The notes beneath the pieces were generated by a model. The model was not told where the DNA came from. It searched no databases and worked only from the letters and a program-made list of their open reading frames with translations. DNA of 64,000 bases from the NCBI GenBank assembly GCA_019113845.1, contig DXGQ01000009.1, positions 21,189 to 85,188 on the forward strand. Direction: 5' to 3'. Position numbers and translations under genes: made by a program. This document shows positions 44,113-53,756 of the stretch, in pieces. Source of the stretch: Candidatus Anaerobutyricum avicola (lineage in GTDB: Bacteria > Bacillota > Clostridia > Lachnospirales > Lachnospiraceae). How positions within the stretch are numbered: the first letter of the stretch is position 1; every line of letters starts with the position of its first letter.

Positions 44113-44388
44113 TCATCTGTGAAAACGGACCTCTTTAATGGGAATATTAGCGTAGAGCGCCGGACCGTTTCCACCGCCTTCTTCTGTTTCTGTCTGGGTG
44201 ATCTGAATGTCCAGACCCTGGGTATCAATTTCCATATATTTGGATATCACTTCGATGATGTCGTTCTTTATCATCTCCAGCGTCTCCGGCGAGCAGCTCG
44301 CTCTGTCGGAAACGAGCACCAGCTTCAGCCGGTCCTTGGCCATGGTTCCGGATGCTCTTTTTCTGAAAAATGTATCTATGAAACCCAT
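44113..44388 (-). CDS. minE: Cell division topological factor MinE
   Basis: A 91-residue MinE that stimulates MinD ATP hydrolysis and sets the place of division. Begins MGFIDTFFRKRASGTMAKDR, the membrane-binding helix and start of the anti-MinCD part; LKLVLVSDRASCSPETLEMI and ISKYMEIDTQGLDIQI follow. AAAGGAGG precedes the ATG at 44388; the longer frame to 44448 lies inside minD. MinE with MinCD in a Gram-positive is typical of Clostridia, unlike Bacillus which uses DivIVA and MinJ. Confidence 0.95.
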   Translation of the reverse strand: MGFIDTFFRKRASGTMAKDRLKLVLVSDRASCSPETLEMIKNDIIEVISKYMEIDTQGLDIQITQTETEEGGGNGPALYANIPIKEVRFHR

Positions 44389-44401
44389 GTTTCTTCCTCC
44401 T

Positions 44402-45193
44402 TTAGTAACCCCGCTTAAATAAGCCGATGATCTTTTTGAATATGCCATCTACATCGAACTCCATAAACGGCACCTCCTCACCGAGGATTCTGCGGCAGAT
44501 ATTCTCAAAAGCCCGCCCTGCCTGGGTATCCTTTCCGACCAGCGGTTCTCCTTCGTTGGTTGCCACCACGATACTCTCATCATCCGGTACGACGCCGATC
44601 AGGTCAATGGCAAGGATATCAATGACGTCATCCACAGACATCATATCGCCGCGCTTGACCATATCCATTCGGATCCGGTTTATGACCAGATCGATCCGTT
44701 TTAAGTCATTGGCCTCCAGAAGGCCGATGATCCTGTCGGCATCGCGGATGGCGGAAACTTCCGGCGTTGTCACGATGAGCGCCCGGTCCGCGCCGGAGAT
44801 CGCGTTTTTAAATCCCTGCTCAATGCCCGCCGGACAGTCAAGCAGTATGTAGTCAAACTCATCCCGGAGCTCGTCCACCAGCTTTTTCATCTGTTCCGGA
44901 TTCACAGAACTTTTATCTCTCGTCTGTGCGGAAGGGAGTAAAAAGAGATTAGAGTATCTTTTATCTTTGATCATCGCCTGCTTTACTCTGCAGTTGCCCT
45001 CGATCACATCCACAAGATTGTAGACAATCCTGTTCTCCAGTCCCATGACCACATCCAGATTTCTCAGTCCGATATCCGTGTCGATCATGACAACCTTCTT
45101 GCCCATTTTCGCGAGCCCTGTACCAATGTTGGCTGTGGTCGTTGTTTTTCCCACACCGCCTTTTCCCGATGTAATTACAATTACTTCACTCAT
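44402..45193 (-). CDS. minD: Septum site-determining ATPase MinD
   Basis: A 263-residue ParA-like ATPase. Deviant Walker A GKGGVGKTTTTANIG at residues 10-24, VVMIDTDIGLRNLDVVMGLENR after it, DYILLDCPAGIEQGF for Walker B, and the C-terminal amphipathic membrane helix IFKKIIGLFKRGY. ATG at 45193 has AAAGGAG upstream; the earlier TTG is not needed. Lies between minC and minE with gaps of 13-20 bases. Confidence 0.97.
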   Translation of the reverse strand: MSEVIVITSGKGGVGKTTTTANIGTGLAKMGKKVVMIDTDIGLRNLDVVMGLENRIVYNLVDVIEGNCRVKQAMIKDKRYSNLFLLPSAQTRDKSSVNPEQMKKLVDELRDEFDYILLDCPAGIEQGFKNAISGADRALIVTTPEVSAIRDADRIIGLLEANDLKRIDLVINRIRMDMVKRGDMMSVDDVIDILAIDLIGVVPDDESIVVATNEGEPLVGKDTQAGRAFENICRRILGEEVPFMEFDVDGIFKKIIGLFKRGY

Positions 45194-45213
45194 CTTCAAT
45201 CTCCTTTACACCC

Positions 45214-45969
45214 TTAACTAATACTTATTTCACTGATCAACGACCGGGTGATCGTCTCAATAAAAATGCTGTCGTTTTCTACAAAAGCAAGCTTTGCCTC
45301 CAGCTGCTTCTGATTCTTTTTTCTTCCCGCCTTCTGTTTCTTTGCCTTCTGGTCCGGAGACCGGGCGATGCAGTCACCGATTTGAATCTGCATGGGCTCC
45401 ATCATCAGAGAAGCCACAAATGCGCTTCGATCCTCGGGATATCCCGCATAGACATTGCCTTTCAGGCAGCCGAGGACGACCACATTGCCCCCGGCGATGA
45501 TCTGCGCGCCGGGATTGATATCCCCCAGGACGACAATACTGCCGTCCACCTCTATCTTCTGTCCGGAACGCAGGGTCCCGCGGTAGAACTGTCCGTTCTT
45601 TCCGATAAGACTCTCCGGAAAAGAAATCTCCTCCCCGTCGTCCTCTTCTTCCTCCGGGTTTTCCTCCTCTTCCCTGATACCGGACAGCGCTTCCGCAAAT
45701 TCAGTCTCCACGGCCTTTCCTCCATTGATGATATAATTAATCTTCAGACCGCTGTTCTCCACGATGGTATCTACCAGTAAATTCTGTTCTCCCTGTGTAA
45801 GATCTCTTCCCTCAAAGCTTACTGCGATAGACTGGCTGAAATCAAAGAACCGAATGGACTCTTTGAACTTCTGCGCCACCTCGCGTAGTAGTTCCTCAAA
45901 AGGAAGGGTAGGATTCAACACAATCTGAAATCCATACTTATTTCCTTTGATGATAACGGAACTTTTCAT
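45214..45969 (-). CDS. minC: Septum site-determining protein MinC
   Basis: A 251-residue inhibitor of FtsZ assembly. N-terminal domain about 1-105; an acidic linker (REEEENPEEEEDDGEEIS) about 113-132; C-terminal beta-helix about 138-210 with FYRGTLRSGQKIEVDGSIVVLGD and NPGAQIIAGGNVVVLGCLKGN, the MinD-binding region. A basic segment near 210-225 (KKQKAGRKKNQK) follows. Members elsewhere have a shorter linker; otherwise normal. Confidence 0.94.
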   Translation of the reverse strand: MKSSVIIKGNKYGFQIVLNPTLPFEELLREVAQKFKESIRFFDFSQSIAVSFEGRDLTQGEQNLLVDTIVENSGLKINYIINGGKAVETEFAEALSGIREEEENPEEEEDDGEEISFPESLIGKNGQFYRGTLRSGQKIEVDGSIVVLGDINPGAQIIAGGNVVVLGCLKGNVYAGYPEDRSAFVASLMMEPMQIQIGDCIARSPDQKAKKQKAGRKKNQKQLEAKLAFVENDSIFIETITRSLISEISIS

Positions 45970-45982
45970 ACTTCCTCCTGTC

Positions 45983-48907
45983 TTAGTCGTTGCTGCTGTC
46001 TCCTCCGGTCGGCATCAATGCCGTCGTCGCCTTCTTCTCCTCTTTGCTGGCCTTGTTGAAATAGTACTTGTAAATGTCTCTCGCCACTGCCGCTGCATTG
46101 ACAGAGGTATATCCGTTTGGCATAACTACCGTCATGGTGATCTCCGGATTGTCGTATGGCGCATAAGAGATAAACAGTGCGTGGTTTGGCCGCTCCGTAT
46201 TTTCCTGCGCGGTACCGGTCTTTCCTGCCACCTTCAGTCCCTGTTTGTCATAGAGAGAACGGATGGTACTGTTCGGCCCGCTGACCACGTTGATCATACC
46301 CTGTCTGATCAGGTTGAAAGTCTCGTCTGATACGTCAAGCTTATCCTCCACTTTTTTTTCAAAGGTTGTCAGGTCGTTGCCATCCGTATCCGTGGTCTTC
46401 TCAATGAGAGAAAGTCCCAGAAGATTATCCTCATTGACAAGCGAAGTCACATAGCGGGAGAGCTGCACCGGCGTATAACTGTGCGTGCCCTGTCCGATGG
46501 CGGAACGCACGGCGTCTTCATCGGAGATATGTGGCTCATACTCTGTGATCTCCACACCGGACTTGTGGTCCAGTCCATAATATTTCGCATATTTCTCCAG
46601 CTTTTTAAGACCTGCCTCGCTGCTGTAAGAGCCGTGTTCTGTTCCCAGATTATATCCCATCTGATAAAAGAAGCAGTTACATGACTGGGCGATGGCTCCG
46701 CTCACATTAAGCTGCCCGTGCGCGCTCGGATAGATCCAGCATCGCGGGCTCGGTGTGATCTCCTCGAAGATACCCGTACAGCGGACATAGCTGCCTGCAT
46801 CGACGATCCCTTCCTCCAGAGAGGCGGTCGCTGATACCGGCTTAAATGTGGAACCCGGCGCCGTTCTCGTCTGCGTGGCACGGTTCAGCATCGGAGAAGA
46901 CTTATCGCTGTTCAAAGACGCGTAATAGTCTGAGTCAATGCCGTTGGCCAGCCGGTTATTGTCATAGCTCGGATACGATACCATCGCCCGAACTTGTCCG
47001 GTCTCCGGGTCCGTGATGACGACGGAACCGGAACACGGGTCAAGAGCCAGCTGCGCCGGAGTGATCTCAATATTTCTTATTTTTTCATACATGAAATTGT
47101 AAGCGGACATCTGGTCGCTGCGAAGCGCCTCATAATCTTCATCTTTTTCTTTGTCAAGGACTCCCTGGTCAAAGAGAAGCATGCAGACCCTTTTTCCGCT
47201 CAGCTCTTCGCTCTTTATCATGTATTTGTATAAAATTTTATCAAATGCTTCATCATTTTTCAATGTATCTACAATATAATCGATCAATTCAGCATAAATT
47301 TCATCGCTGGAATAATAATCCGAGGCGATGTCCAGAGCGGAGATATCTACCCAGCCGCTGTTGACTGCATACTGTAAAAACTCTTTCGGGCTGATGCTGC
47401 CCTCCTCCCAGTCTTTGTAGACGTCGTCATTTTCATCCACGAGAGAGGAAGATACTATTTCACTGTCCACCAGCATATCATAGATATAATCCATGTATTC
47501 CTTCCGCTCTTCGCTCAGCTCCTCACGGGAAGTATTGCCGTCGGAGAGTTCTTCCCGGAGCATCTTCATGACGGAATCCTGCTTTCGCACATAGATCTGG
47601 TAGACTTCTTTTTCATTCTGCTCCGCTTTTTTACGGTTCAGTTTTGTTATATCAATAATATTATTGTCAATCAGCGCGAAATATACATCTTTTATCGGAA
47701 TCATGTTGGAATCTCCGCCGTCATCCGCCGTGGTCAGATGCGCCAGCACGATACCGGCAAGTCTCCGTTCCAGAATGTTATAGGCATATTTCTGCAGGTC
47801 AAGGTCGATGGTCAGATACACATCGTTACCGGCTTTCGCCTCGGTGGAGCTCACCTCCTGGATAATCTTGCCCAGATTATCCACCAGCACCTTCTGTTTC
47901 CCCTTTGTGCCCTGGAGAGTCGCCTCCATCGTCTTTTCAATACCGGTCTTTCCGACCACATCGTTGGCCTCATAGTCGCCGCCGGCGCTGTTGTATTCAG
48001 TGAGCTCATCCTCAGAGATCACGCCGGTATATCCGACGATACCCGCGATATATTTCGCATCATTATACTTTCGCAGAGAATCCGTCTTGATCTCCACACC
48101 AGGAAAAGAATCCTCCTGTTCCGAGATGGCTGCGATGCTCTGCTCGCTGATATTCGTTGCCACCGTGATCGGCGTTGTCTGGGAATATCGGTTCATATAC
48201 TGATCATAGCGGACGGACATAATCTTCAGGGTATCTTCCATGGAATAGCTGTCCGCGATCTCAAACATCAGTCCGGTACCGGTCGGTCCGTCTGTTCCCA
48301 TACGCAGGTATTCGTACACTTCCTCCGGAGAAGAATTCAGCCATTTTTCGGCCTGTTCTTTTTCCTCTCCTGTCAGATCATCCAGGTTGACGATACCGTA
48401 GATATCCATCTTGAAACGCCGCAGGGAACTTCCCGTCTCTGTAAAGACCAGCTTTCCCTTGCCGTTGATCTCCAGCGGAAGATTATACTGGATCTCGTCC
48501 CCGTTTGCCTCCAGAAGCTGAATGAGACGATAGATCACCTCGTTCCTGATCTCATTTTCCGACACATCCCGGCCTTCCGCCCTTCCGCGCTCTCTGGCCA
48601 GCTCCGCCGTCTCATCCGTGGATTCCAGTGTGACCGAGTACGCCAGCTGATTGTAGGCGATCAGCTTTCCGTTGCAGTCATAGATATTTCCCCGGGAGCC
48701 GCTGGTCTCGATGGTTCTTTCCACCTTATAATTAAAGCTCTCCAGATGTTCCTCCCCCTGTACGATCTGGAGGACGAACAGCCGGTAGACGAGCAGGCAG
48801 AATAAAAAGAGTACCACAACTCCCACCAGCACAAGACGATTCGTGGCGATCTCCCTGCACAGCTTTTTTATTTTATTTCTGTCTATCTTCAGGCTTTTTT
48901 TAAACAA
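45983..48907 (-). CDS. mrdA: Class B penicillin-binding protein 2 with large insertion
   Basis: Elongation transpeptidase, partner of RodA. About 974 residues. One N-terminal membrane helix (LVGVVVLFLFCLLVYRLFV), a dimer/pedestal domain to about 360, then the transpeptidase domain with APGSTFKPVSATASL (active Ser about 686), QSCNCFFYQMG (SXN) and VAGKTGTAQENT (KTG). Between LTIDLDLQKYAYNILE and CSGSVVITDPETGQVRAMVS lies an acidic helical insert of about 235 residues that PBP2 of other phyla lacks. No ATG fits the start: TTG at 48907 has AAAGGAAG eight bases upstream and overlaps the mreD end; another TTG at 48937 has no such site. Confidence 0.9.
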   Translation of the reverse strand: MFKKSLKIDRNKIKKLCREIATNRLVLVGVVVLFLFCLLVYRLFVLQIVQGEEHLESFNYKVERTIETSGSRGNIYDCNGKLIAYNQLAYSVTLESTDETAELARERGRAEGRDVSENEIRNEVIYRLIQLLEANGDEIQYNLPLEINGKGKLVFTETGSSLRRFKMDIYGIVNLDDLTGEEKEQAEKWLNSSPEEVYEYLRMGTDGPTGTGLMFEIADSYSMEDTLKIMSVRYDQYMNRYSQTTPITVATNISEQSIAAISEQEDSFPGVEIKTDSLRKYNDAKYIAGIVGYTGVISEDELTEYNSAGGDYEANDVVGKTGIEKTMEATLQGTKGKQKVLVDNLGKIIQEVSSTEAKAGNDVYLTIDLDLQKYAYNILERRLAGIVLAHLTTADDGGDSNMIPIKDVYFALIDNNIIDITKLNRKKAEQNEKEVYQIYVRKQDSVMKMLREELSDGNTSREELSEERKEYMDYIYDMLVDSEIVSSSLVDENDDVYKDWEEGSISPKEFLQYAVNSGWVDISALDIASDYYSSDEIYAELIDYIVDTLKNDEAFDKILYKYMIKSEELSGKRVCMLLFDQGVLDKEKDEDYEALRSDQMSAYNFMYEKIRNIEITPAQLALDPCSGSVVITDPETGQVRAMVSYPSYDNNRLANGIDSDYYASLNSDKSSPMLNRATQTRTAPGSTFKPVSATASLEEGIVDAGSYVRCTGIFEEITPSPRCWIYPSAHGQLNVSGAIAQSCNCFFYQMGYNLGTEHGSYSSEAGLKKLEKYAKYYGLDHKSGVEITEYEPHISDEDAVRSAIGQGTHSYTPVQLSRYVTSLVNEDNLLGLSLIEKTTDTDGNDLTTFEKKVEDKLDVSDETFNLIRQGMINVVSGPNSTIRSLYDKQGLKVAGKTGTAQENTERPNHALFISYAPYDNPEITMTVVMPNGYTSVNAAAVARDIYKYYFNKASKEEKKATTALMPTGGDSSND

Positions 48908-49415
48908 AATCTGCACTTCCTTTATTTTTCTTCTCAAGCCAGTCGTTGATGCGCAGCAGGATCTGATAAAGAATCAGTCCCACCGCCACCGTGTAGACCA
49001 TTTCCGGTAATATAATGCTTCTGATGTAAAACAAAATGCCCATATGATTCTGCAAAAGACCGTATACGAGAAACATGACGAAACCGTATACCAGGTCGTT
49101 GACGCCGATGACGATAATCGGAAGAAAGTTATCGTCCGAATAATAAATCTCGTGAAACAGTCCGTCCACAAAACCAAAGAACATATATAAAAATGCAAAT
49201 CCTCCCAGCCAGGAACCATAGAACATATCCAGCAGCAGTCCGCTGAAAAATCCCGTCAGCATGCCTTCCTTCTGGCCCCTCATGACAGACACGGATGAAA
49301 CCAGGATCAGCAGCACGTTCGGCACGGTATCCGCCAGTCTGAACAGGTCAAACACCGACGTCTGCAATAAAAAACACACCAGGATGGTAATGGCTGTCAC
49401 AATTATCCGCCTCAT
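48900..49415 (-). CDS. mreD: Rod shape-determining protein MreD
   Basis: A 171-residue membrane protein with five to six hydrophobic segments, start MRRIIVTAITILVCFLLQTS, and the family phrases PNVLLILVSSVSVMRGQKEGMLTGFFSGLLLDMFYG (in parts) and GFAFLYMFFGFVDGLF. Member of the elongasome with MreB, MreC, RodA and PBP2. AAGGGG precedes the ATG. It is separated from mreC by 73 bases containing the hairpin at 49437-49481. Confidence 0.92.
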   Translation of the reverse strand: MRRIIVTAITILVCFLLQTSVFDLFRLADTVPNVLLILVSSVSVMRGQKEGMLTGFFSGLLLDMFYGSWLGGFAFLYMFFGFVDGLFHEIYYSDDNFLPIIVIGVNDLVYGFVMFLVYGLLQNHMGILFYIRSIILPEMVYTVAVGLILYQILLRINDWLEKKNKGSADFV

Positions 49416-49436
49416 AAATTACCCCTTCTTATACAA

Positions 49437-49481
49437 TCGGCGGAAAAGACGGCATCTCCTGCGATGCCGGATTTCCGCCGA
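49437..49481 (-). promoter_or_regulatory. Two-tier hairpin between mreC and mreD
   Basis: CGGCGGAAA / TTTCCGCCG outer stem and CGGCATC / GATGCCG inner stem. No T-run follows on the minus strand. It could be an RNA processing or stability element that sets MreC against MreD levels. Confidence 0.6.
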
Positions 49482-49488
49482 AACAATT

Positions 49489-50358
49489 CTAATCTGCACT
49501 TTCACTGCCGGCCGGCACCTCTTTTAACTGGGTGATGACCAGTACCTCATCAATATGCTGAAAATCAGCCACCGGCGTGATGACCGCCGACTTTGTCAGA
49601 TTGGAGGAATCCATCTCAATGCCGCTCACTGTGCCGATGCGCAGCCCCGGCAGATATTTGGAACTGATATTGGATGTCACCAGTTCCTGACCGTCCACCA
49701 TAGTCGCATCCTTACTGATGTAAGTGACGTCGATGACGCCGTCCCTGCGGGCGGACTCGCTGTTGCCCCGCACCACGCAGGTATCCGCCGTCGTCGCGGA
49801 CATGGCGCTGACGTTGCTGTCGTCGCTGATGATGGTCTGCACTTTCGCGTAGTTACCTCCCACCTCCGTGACGATACCCACAAGGCCCTCGCCGGCGAGC
49901 ACGTTCATATTGACGGCGATCCCGTCGTCTGCGCCCTTGTTGATGATAAAATTCTCATACCAGTTGCCGCTGCCGCTGCTGATGACTCTCGCACCGATCT
50001 TTGTGTAACTGGCATACTGCTGACTCAGAGAGAAAAGATTGCGCAAATCGTTAAGCTCCTGCTGGTCGCTGGCAAGTCCCGCATTCTGCTCGGTCAGATC
50101 CGCCACCTGCTGCCTTAACTGCTCATTTTCCTCCCGGAGCTCTTCCATGCTCTGCATGGAACTGAAACGGTCGCTGACCCACACACCGACAGAATTGATC
50201 CCGTCCTGCATCGGTATGACCACCGCCGCCGCTATATTGGTAAACGGTCTGGTCACATCCTTAAAAATGACGCTCACAGACACGAGCAGCATACAGATGA
50301 CCGTCAGCAGGATCAAAAGCATCTTCGGTGAGAACTCAAAATTACGGCGATGTTTCAT
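49489..50358 (-). CDS. mreC: Rod shape-determining protein MreC
   Basis: A 289-residue protein with one N-terminal membrane helix (MLLILLTVICMLLVSVSVIF), a coiled coil (SMQSMEELREENEQLRQQVAD) and an outer beta-barrel domain (ARVISSGSGNWYENFIINKGADDGI, in parts, and VVTEVGGNYAKVQTIISDDSNVSA-like text). It activates PBP2. Located between mreB and mreD. The length is normal. Confidence 0.94.
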   Translation of the reverse strand: MKHRRNFEFSPKMLLILLTVICMLLVSVSVIFKDVTRPFTNIAAAVVIPMQDGINSVGVWVSDRFSSMQSMEELREENEQLRQQVADLTEQNAGLASDQQELNDLRNLFSLSQQYASYTKIGARVISSGSGNWYENFIINKGADDGIAVNMNVLAGEGLVGIVTEVGGNYAKVQTIISDDSNVSAMSATTADTCVVRGNSESARRDGVIDVTYISKDATMVDGQELVTSNISSKYLPGLRIGTVSGIEMDSSNLTKSAVITPVADFQHIDEVLVITQLKEVPAGSESAD

Positions 50359-50388
50359 AATTCCACTCCCAACTCTATCTCACGACTT

Positions 50389-51429
50389 CTAACGGAAATC
50401 GGTTCCCAGAAAATCGTTGGCAATTCTCTCGTACTCCGGATTCTCCATGATCATTCCAAGACCTTTGACAACAGTAAGTTCCGGCTCATCCATCTTCATG
50501 ATAGACAGACCGGTCTCCTGCTGGATGAGCAGATCAAGGTTCTTGATATGGGTGGAACCGCCTGTCATGCAGATACCGTCATGCATGATATCCATGGATA
50601 ATTCCGGCGGAGTCTTCTCCAGAATGAACTTGATCGCGTCGATGACAGAGGACATACTCTCAGACATGGCGTCAAAGATCAGATGATTGGTCACCGTCAC
50701 CCTGTTCGGCAGTCCGGTGATCAGATTCCGTCCCATCACATCGTATGTCACTTCCTCTTCTTCCTTGATGCCGCTGGCCAGCTGCATTTTCAGACGCTCC
50801 GCGCTCTTCATTCCGATCACGAGATTGTGTTTCTTCTTTACTGCCTGCTGGATCGCCTCATCAAACTTCGTTCCTCCGATCTTAAGGAGACGGCTCTGCA
50901 CGATCCCGCCGAGACTGATCAGACTGATCTCCGTCGTATCCGCACCGATATTGACGATCAGACGTCCTGTTGCATCCATCACATCAAGTCCTGCGCCCAG
51001 AGCGTCCGCGATCGGTTTCTCCACAAGACGGATCTTTTTGGTCTTCAAAGAGGAGCTGGCGATGAGATCGTGGAACGCTCTCTTCTCCACCTCCGTGATA
51101 TCCGTCGGAACCGCGATATAAAACTCCGATGTTCCGTTGGCAGACAGGCCTTCCGCCGCCTTCTTGCCTTTAAATCCTTTAAAATACAGCTGGATCATGG
51201 TCTGCATGGCAGAGAAATCCGCAATGACTCCGTTGACGATCGGATGCTTCACCTCTATGTTCTTCGGCGCCTTCTCATACATGGAGTAGGCCTCATCTCC
51301 CATCGCCATCGGCTCATTTTTCTTCACCATGGCAATCATGTTCTTCTGATGTACTACAACACCTGCGGATTTTTGATAAATTTTAATGGAATTCGTTCCC
51401 ATATCAATTCCATATATTTTCTCGGACAT
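50389..51429 (-). CDS. mreB: Rod shape-determining actin homologue MreB
   Basis: A 346-residue actin-fold ATPase. Phosphate-binding loops: YGIDMGTNSIKIYQK at the start and RLIVNIGADTTEISLISLGG (about 160-180); adenosine region CMTGGSTHIKNLDLLIQQ near 290; hinge HDLIASSSLKTKKIRLVEKPIADALGAGL (in parts). The sequence is divergent from Bacillus MreB at several usual spots (GADTTEI in place of GGGTTEVA), as is common in Lachnospiraceae. It precedes mreC by 31 bases. Confidence 0.9.
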   Translation of the reverse strand: MSEKIYGIDMGTNSIKIYQKSAGVVVHQKNMIAMVKKNEPMAMGDEAYSMYEKAPKNIEVKHPIVNGVIADFSAMQTMIQLYFKGFKGKKAAEGLSANGTSEFYIAVPTDITEVEKRAFHDLIASSSLKTKKIRLVEKPIADALGAGLDVMDATGRLIVNIGADTTEISLISLGGIVQSRLLKIGGTKFDEAIQQAVKKKHNLVIGMKSAERLKMQLASGIKEEEEVTYDVMGRNLITGLPNRVTVTNHLIFDAMSESMSSVIDAIKFILEKTPPELSMDIMHDGICMTGGSTHIKNLDLLIQQETGLSIMKMDEPELTVVKGLGMIMENPEYERIANDFLGTDFR

Positions 51430-51540
51430 CGGTATGTCTCCTTTCCTAAATCTTTATGCATCGCCGGGGCAAAAATACTCCGGACGGTTTCTTTCCTGTT
51501 TTATTTCACTTTCAGTATCTTTACGGCAAATGTACGGCGC

Positions 51541-52239
51541 TCACATCATCTTCTGTTCCCGGAGACTGGTAAAACACTGGTCTCCGATGATGATATGGTC
51601 GGTCAGCGGAATGCCGAGAAGCTCTCCCGCTTCCCGGATCCTTCTTGTGAGGACCAGATCCTCCCGGCTCGGTTCCGGGCACCCGGACGGGTGATTGTGC
51701 AGCAGAATGATATGCACCGCTTCATGGCGGAATGCCTCGGTAAAGATGGACTTCACCGATACATAGGCGCTGTTCGCCGTCCCCTGGGAGAGAAAGATCT
51801 CTTTCATGAGACGGTGCTTGCCGTCAAGCAGCAAAAGAAGCACCCGTTCTTCCTCCAGATGCCGCATACTCTCCATATAATATGCCGCAATGTACTCCGG
51901 CGAACTGAAATCAGCCTCCCTCGCCACCGAGGCGCGGGACAGTCTCTTGGACAGCTCCAGAATACAGAGAATCTCAATAGCCTTGACATTGCCGATCCCC
52001 GGTATCTCCTTGAGCATGCCTATCTTCATATGATACAATCCTGCAATGCCTTTGTAAACCGGATGCTTTTCAAGGATTTTCCATGCAAGCTCCAGCGCGC
52101 TGCACTCTCTCGTGCCGGACCGCAGGATAACGGCGAGAAGTTCTCCGTCGCTCAGCGCTTCCGGGCCGTATGCCAGACATTTCTCATAGGGCCGTTCTGA
52201 GACCGGCCTCTCTTTCATAGTCATAAACTGTTTTTCCAT
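51541..52239 (-). CDS. radC: RadC-family JAB/MPN domain protein
   Basis: A 232-residue protein with an N-terminal helix-hairpin-helix (IPGIGNVKAIEILCILELSKR) and a C-terminal MPN/JAB metal site: IILLHNHPSGCPEPSREDLVLT. Named for DNA repair, but its role in repair is disputed. The ATG at 52239 has GGAGGCAG upstream; the frame extends to 52320. Located before mreB, a common neighbour in Firmicutes. Confidence 0.93.
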   Translation of the reverse strand: MEKQFMTMKERPVSERPYEKCLAYGPEALSDGELLAVILRSGTRECSALELAWKILEKHPVYKGIAGLYHMKIGMLKEIPGIGNVKAIEILCILELSKRLSRASVAREADFSSPEYIAAYYMESMRHLEEERVLLLLLDGKHRLMKEIFLSQGTANSAYVSVKSIFTEAFRHEAVHIILLHNHPSGCPEPSREDLVLTRRIREAGELLGIPLTDHIIIGDQCFTSLREQKMM

Positions 52240-52341
52240 CCTGCCTCCTCCGGTCTCTCCGCGCGCAGGCCGGCAAAACAGCTTCTGTCTCTGTAGTGTG
52301 CCGACGCTCCCGGAGCGCAAAGCACACTACACTAGTAAATC

Positions 52342-52370
52342 ATTTTATCATATAATACACGGTTTGTATA
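52342..52370 (-). promoter_or_regulatory. Candidate promoter of radC-mre operon
   Basis: TATACA, 17 bases, TAAAAT on the minus strand in the 205-base gap before radC. The -35 box is weak. Confidence 0.4.
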
Positions 52371-52444
52371 TACTTTCCCAACAGCGGTTTCCTTAATTTT
52401 TTGTGTATTATGTTACAAAAAAATGACGGTTTCCGACGCCTGTT

Positions 52445-53755
52445 TCAGGCTTTCTGCTCTTCCAGCTGAATTTTTCCCGTCTCATAGATCTTCTGCAGAG
52501 ACGTCATGATTCCATACTTGGCATGTTCCCAGGTAAGTCCGCCCTGAAAATAGACCGCATACGGCTCCTTCATCGGTCCGTCCGCAGAAAGCTCAATGGA
52601 AGAACCGGACACGAAAGCGCCTGCCGCCATGATGACCTGGGCGTCATACCCCGGCATATCCCACGGTTCCGGCCGCACGAAGCTGTCCACCGGCGCCGCC
52701 GCCTGGATTCCTTCGCAGAACGCCGTCATCAGCTCCGGATCATGGAACTCCACCTCCTGAATGATGTCATGCCGGCTCTCCTTTCCGTCCGGAATCACGG
52801 TATAACCGAGCGCCCCGTAAATATTGGCGGCAAAGATCGCGCCTTTCAGCGCGCCCTTTACCACTGTCGGTGCCAGAAACAGGCCCTGCGTCAGCGTGGA
52901 CGTCACGCCCAGCGTCGCGCCCACTTCTTTTCCCAGACCCGGGGAAGTCAGGCGGTATGCCGCACGCTCAATACATTCTTTTGTGCCGCACAGATATCCG
53001 CCGATCGGTGCCAGGCCGCCGCCCGGATTTTTGATGAGCGAACCTACCACCAGGTCTGCGCCCACTTCTGACGGTTCTGTCAGTTCCACAAACTCTCCAT
53101 AGCAGTTGTCGACCATGCAGAGTACGTCCGGCTTTCTTTCCTTTATAAATGCGATCAGTTCTCCGATCCTCTTCACAGACAGCGTCGGTCTTGACGCATA
53201 TCCCTTGGAACGCTGGATCGTCACCAGCTTTGTCTTTTCGTTCAGAGCTTCCGCGATCCCGTCCCAGTCAAAACTTCCATCCGGAAGCAGATCCACCTGC
53301 CGGTATGTAATGCCATACTCGGCCAGAGAGCCGTTGGAGGGCCGGATCCCGATCACTTCCTCCAGCGTATCATACGGTTTTCCCACCGGCGAAAGCAGCT
53401 CATCACCCGGCCGCAGCTGACTCATCAGCGCCAGCGCCAGCGCATGGGTACCACAAGTGATCTGCGGGCGAACCAGCGCGTTCTCCGTCCCGAATACATC
53501 CGCATAGATTTTCTCCAGCGTCTCCCGGCCGATATCATTGTATCCATAACCGGTCGTCGGAGCAAAACACGCCTCGCTGAGCCGATTATCGCGCATCGCC
53601 TTCAGCACCTTCATCTGATTACACTCCGCCACCTCGTCAATGCGGGCAAAGCGTTCCTTTAATCCCTCTTCTATCTTTGAACAAAACCGGAACACCGGTT
53701 TACTGATCCCCATGGATTCATAATATTCTTCCAAAATCTGCTTTTCTTCTTTCAT
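52445..53755 (-). CDS. Alr-type PLP enzyme (methionine gamma-lyase/aluminum resistance family)
   Basis: A 436-residue PLP-dependent enzyme of the Cys/Met metabolism fold. PLP Lys is in LVTIQRSKGYASRPTLS; other marks are FAPTTGYGYNDIGRETLE, RPQITCGTHALALALMSQLRPGDELL (in parts), MVDNCYGEFVE and NPGGGLAPIGGYLCG. The subgroup is annotated both as aluminum resistance protein and methionine gamma-lyase family; its reaction is unproven. ATG at 53755 starts one base after the miaA stop. Confidence 0.9.
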   Translation of the reverse strand: MKEEKQILEEYYESMGISKPVFRFCSKIEEGLKERFARIDEVAECNQMKVLKAMRDNRLSEACFAPTTGYGYNDIGRETLEKIYADVFGTENALVRPQITCGTHALALALMSQLRPGDELLSPVGKPYDTLEEVIGIRPSNGSLAEYGITYRQVDLLPDGSFDWDGIAEALNEKTKLVTIQRSKGYASRPTLSVKRIGELIAFIKERKPDVLCMVDNCYGEFVELTEPSEVGADLVVGSLIKNPGGGLAPIGGYLCGTKECIERAAYRLTSPGLGKEVGATLGVTSTLTQGLFLAPTVVKGALKGAIFAANIYGALGYTVIPDGKESRHDIIQEVEFHDPELMTAFCEGIQAAAPVDSFVRPEPWDMPGYDAQVIMAAGAFVSGSSIELSADGPMKEPYAVYFQGGLTWEHAKYGIMTSLQKIYETGKIQLEEQKA

Positions 53756-53756
53756 C

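Noticed and set aside
50683..52200. 505-residue plus-strand open frame opposite mreB and radC
   Set aside because: Spans two real minus-strand genes with clear motifs; no ribosome site and a His/Arg/Leu-rich product typical of antisense shadows.
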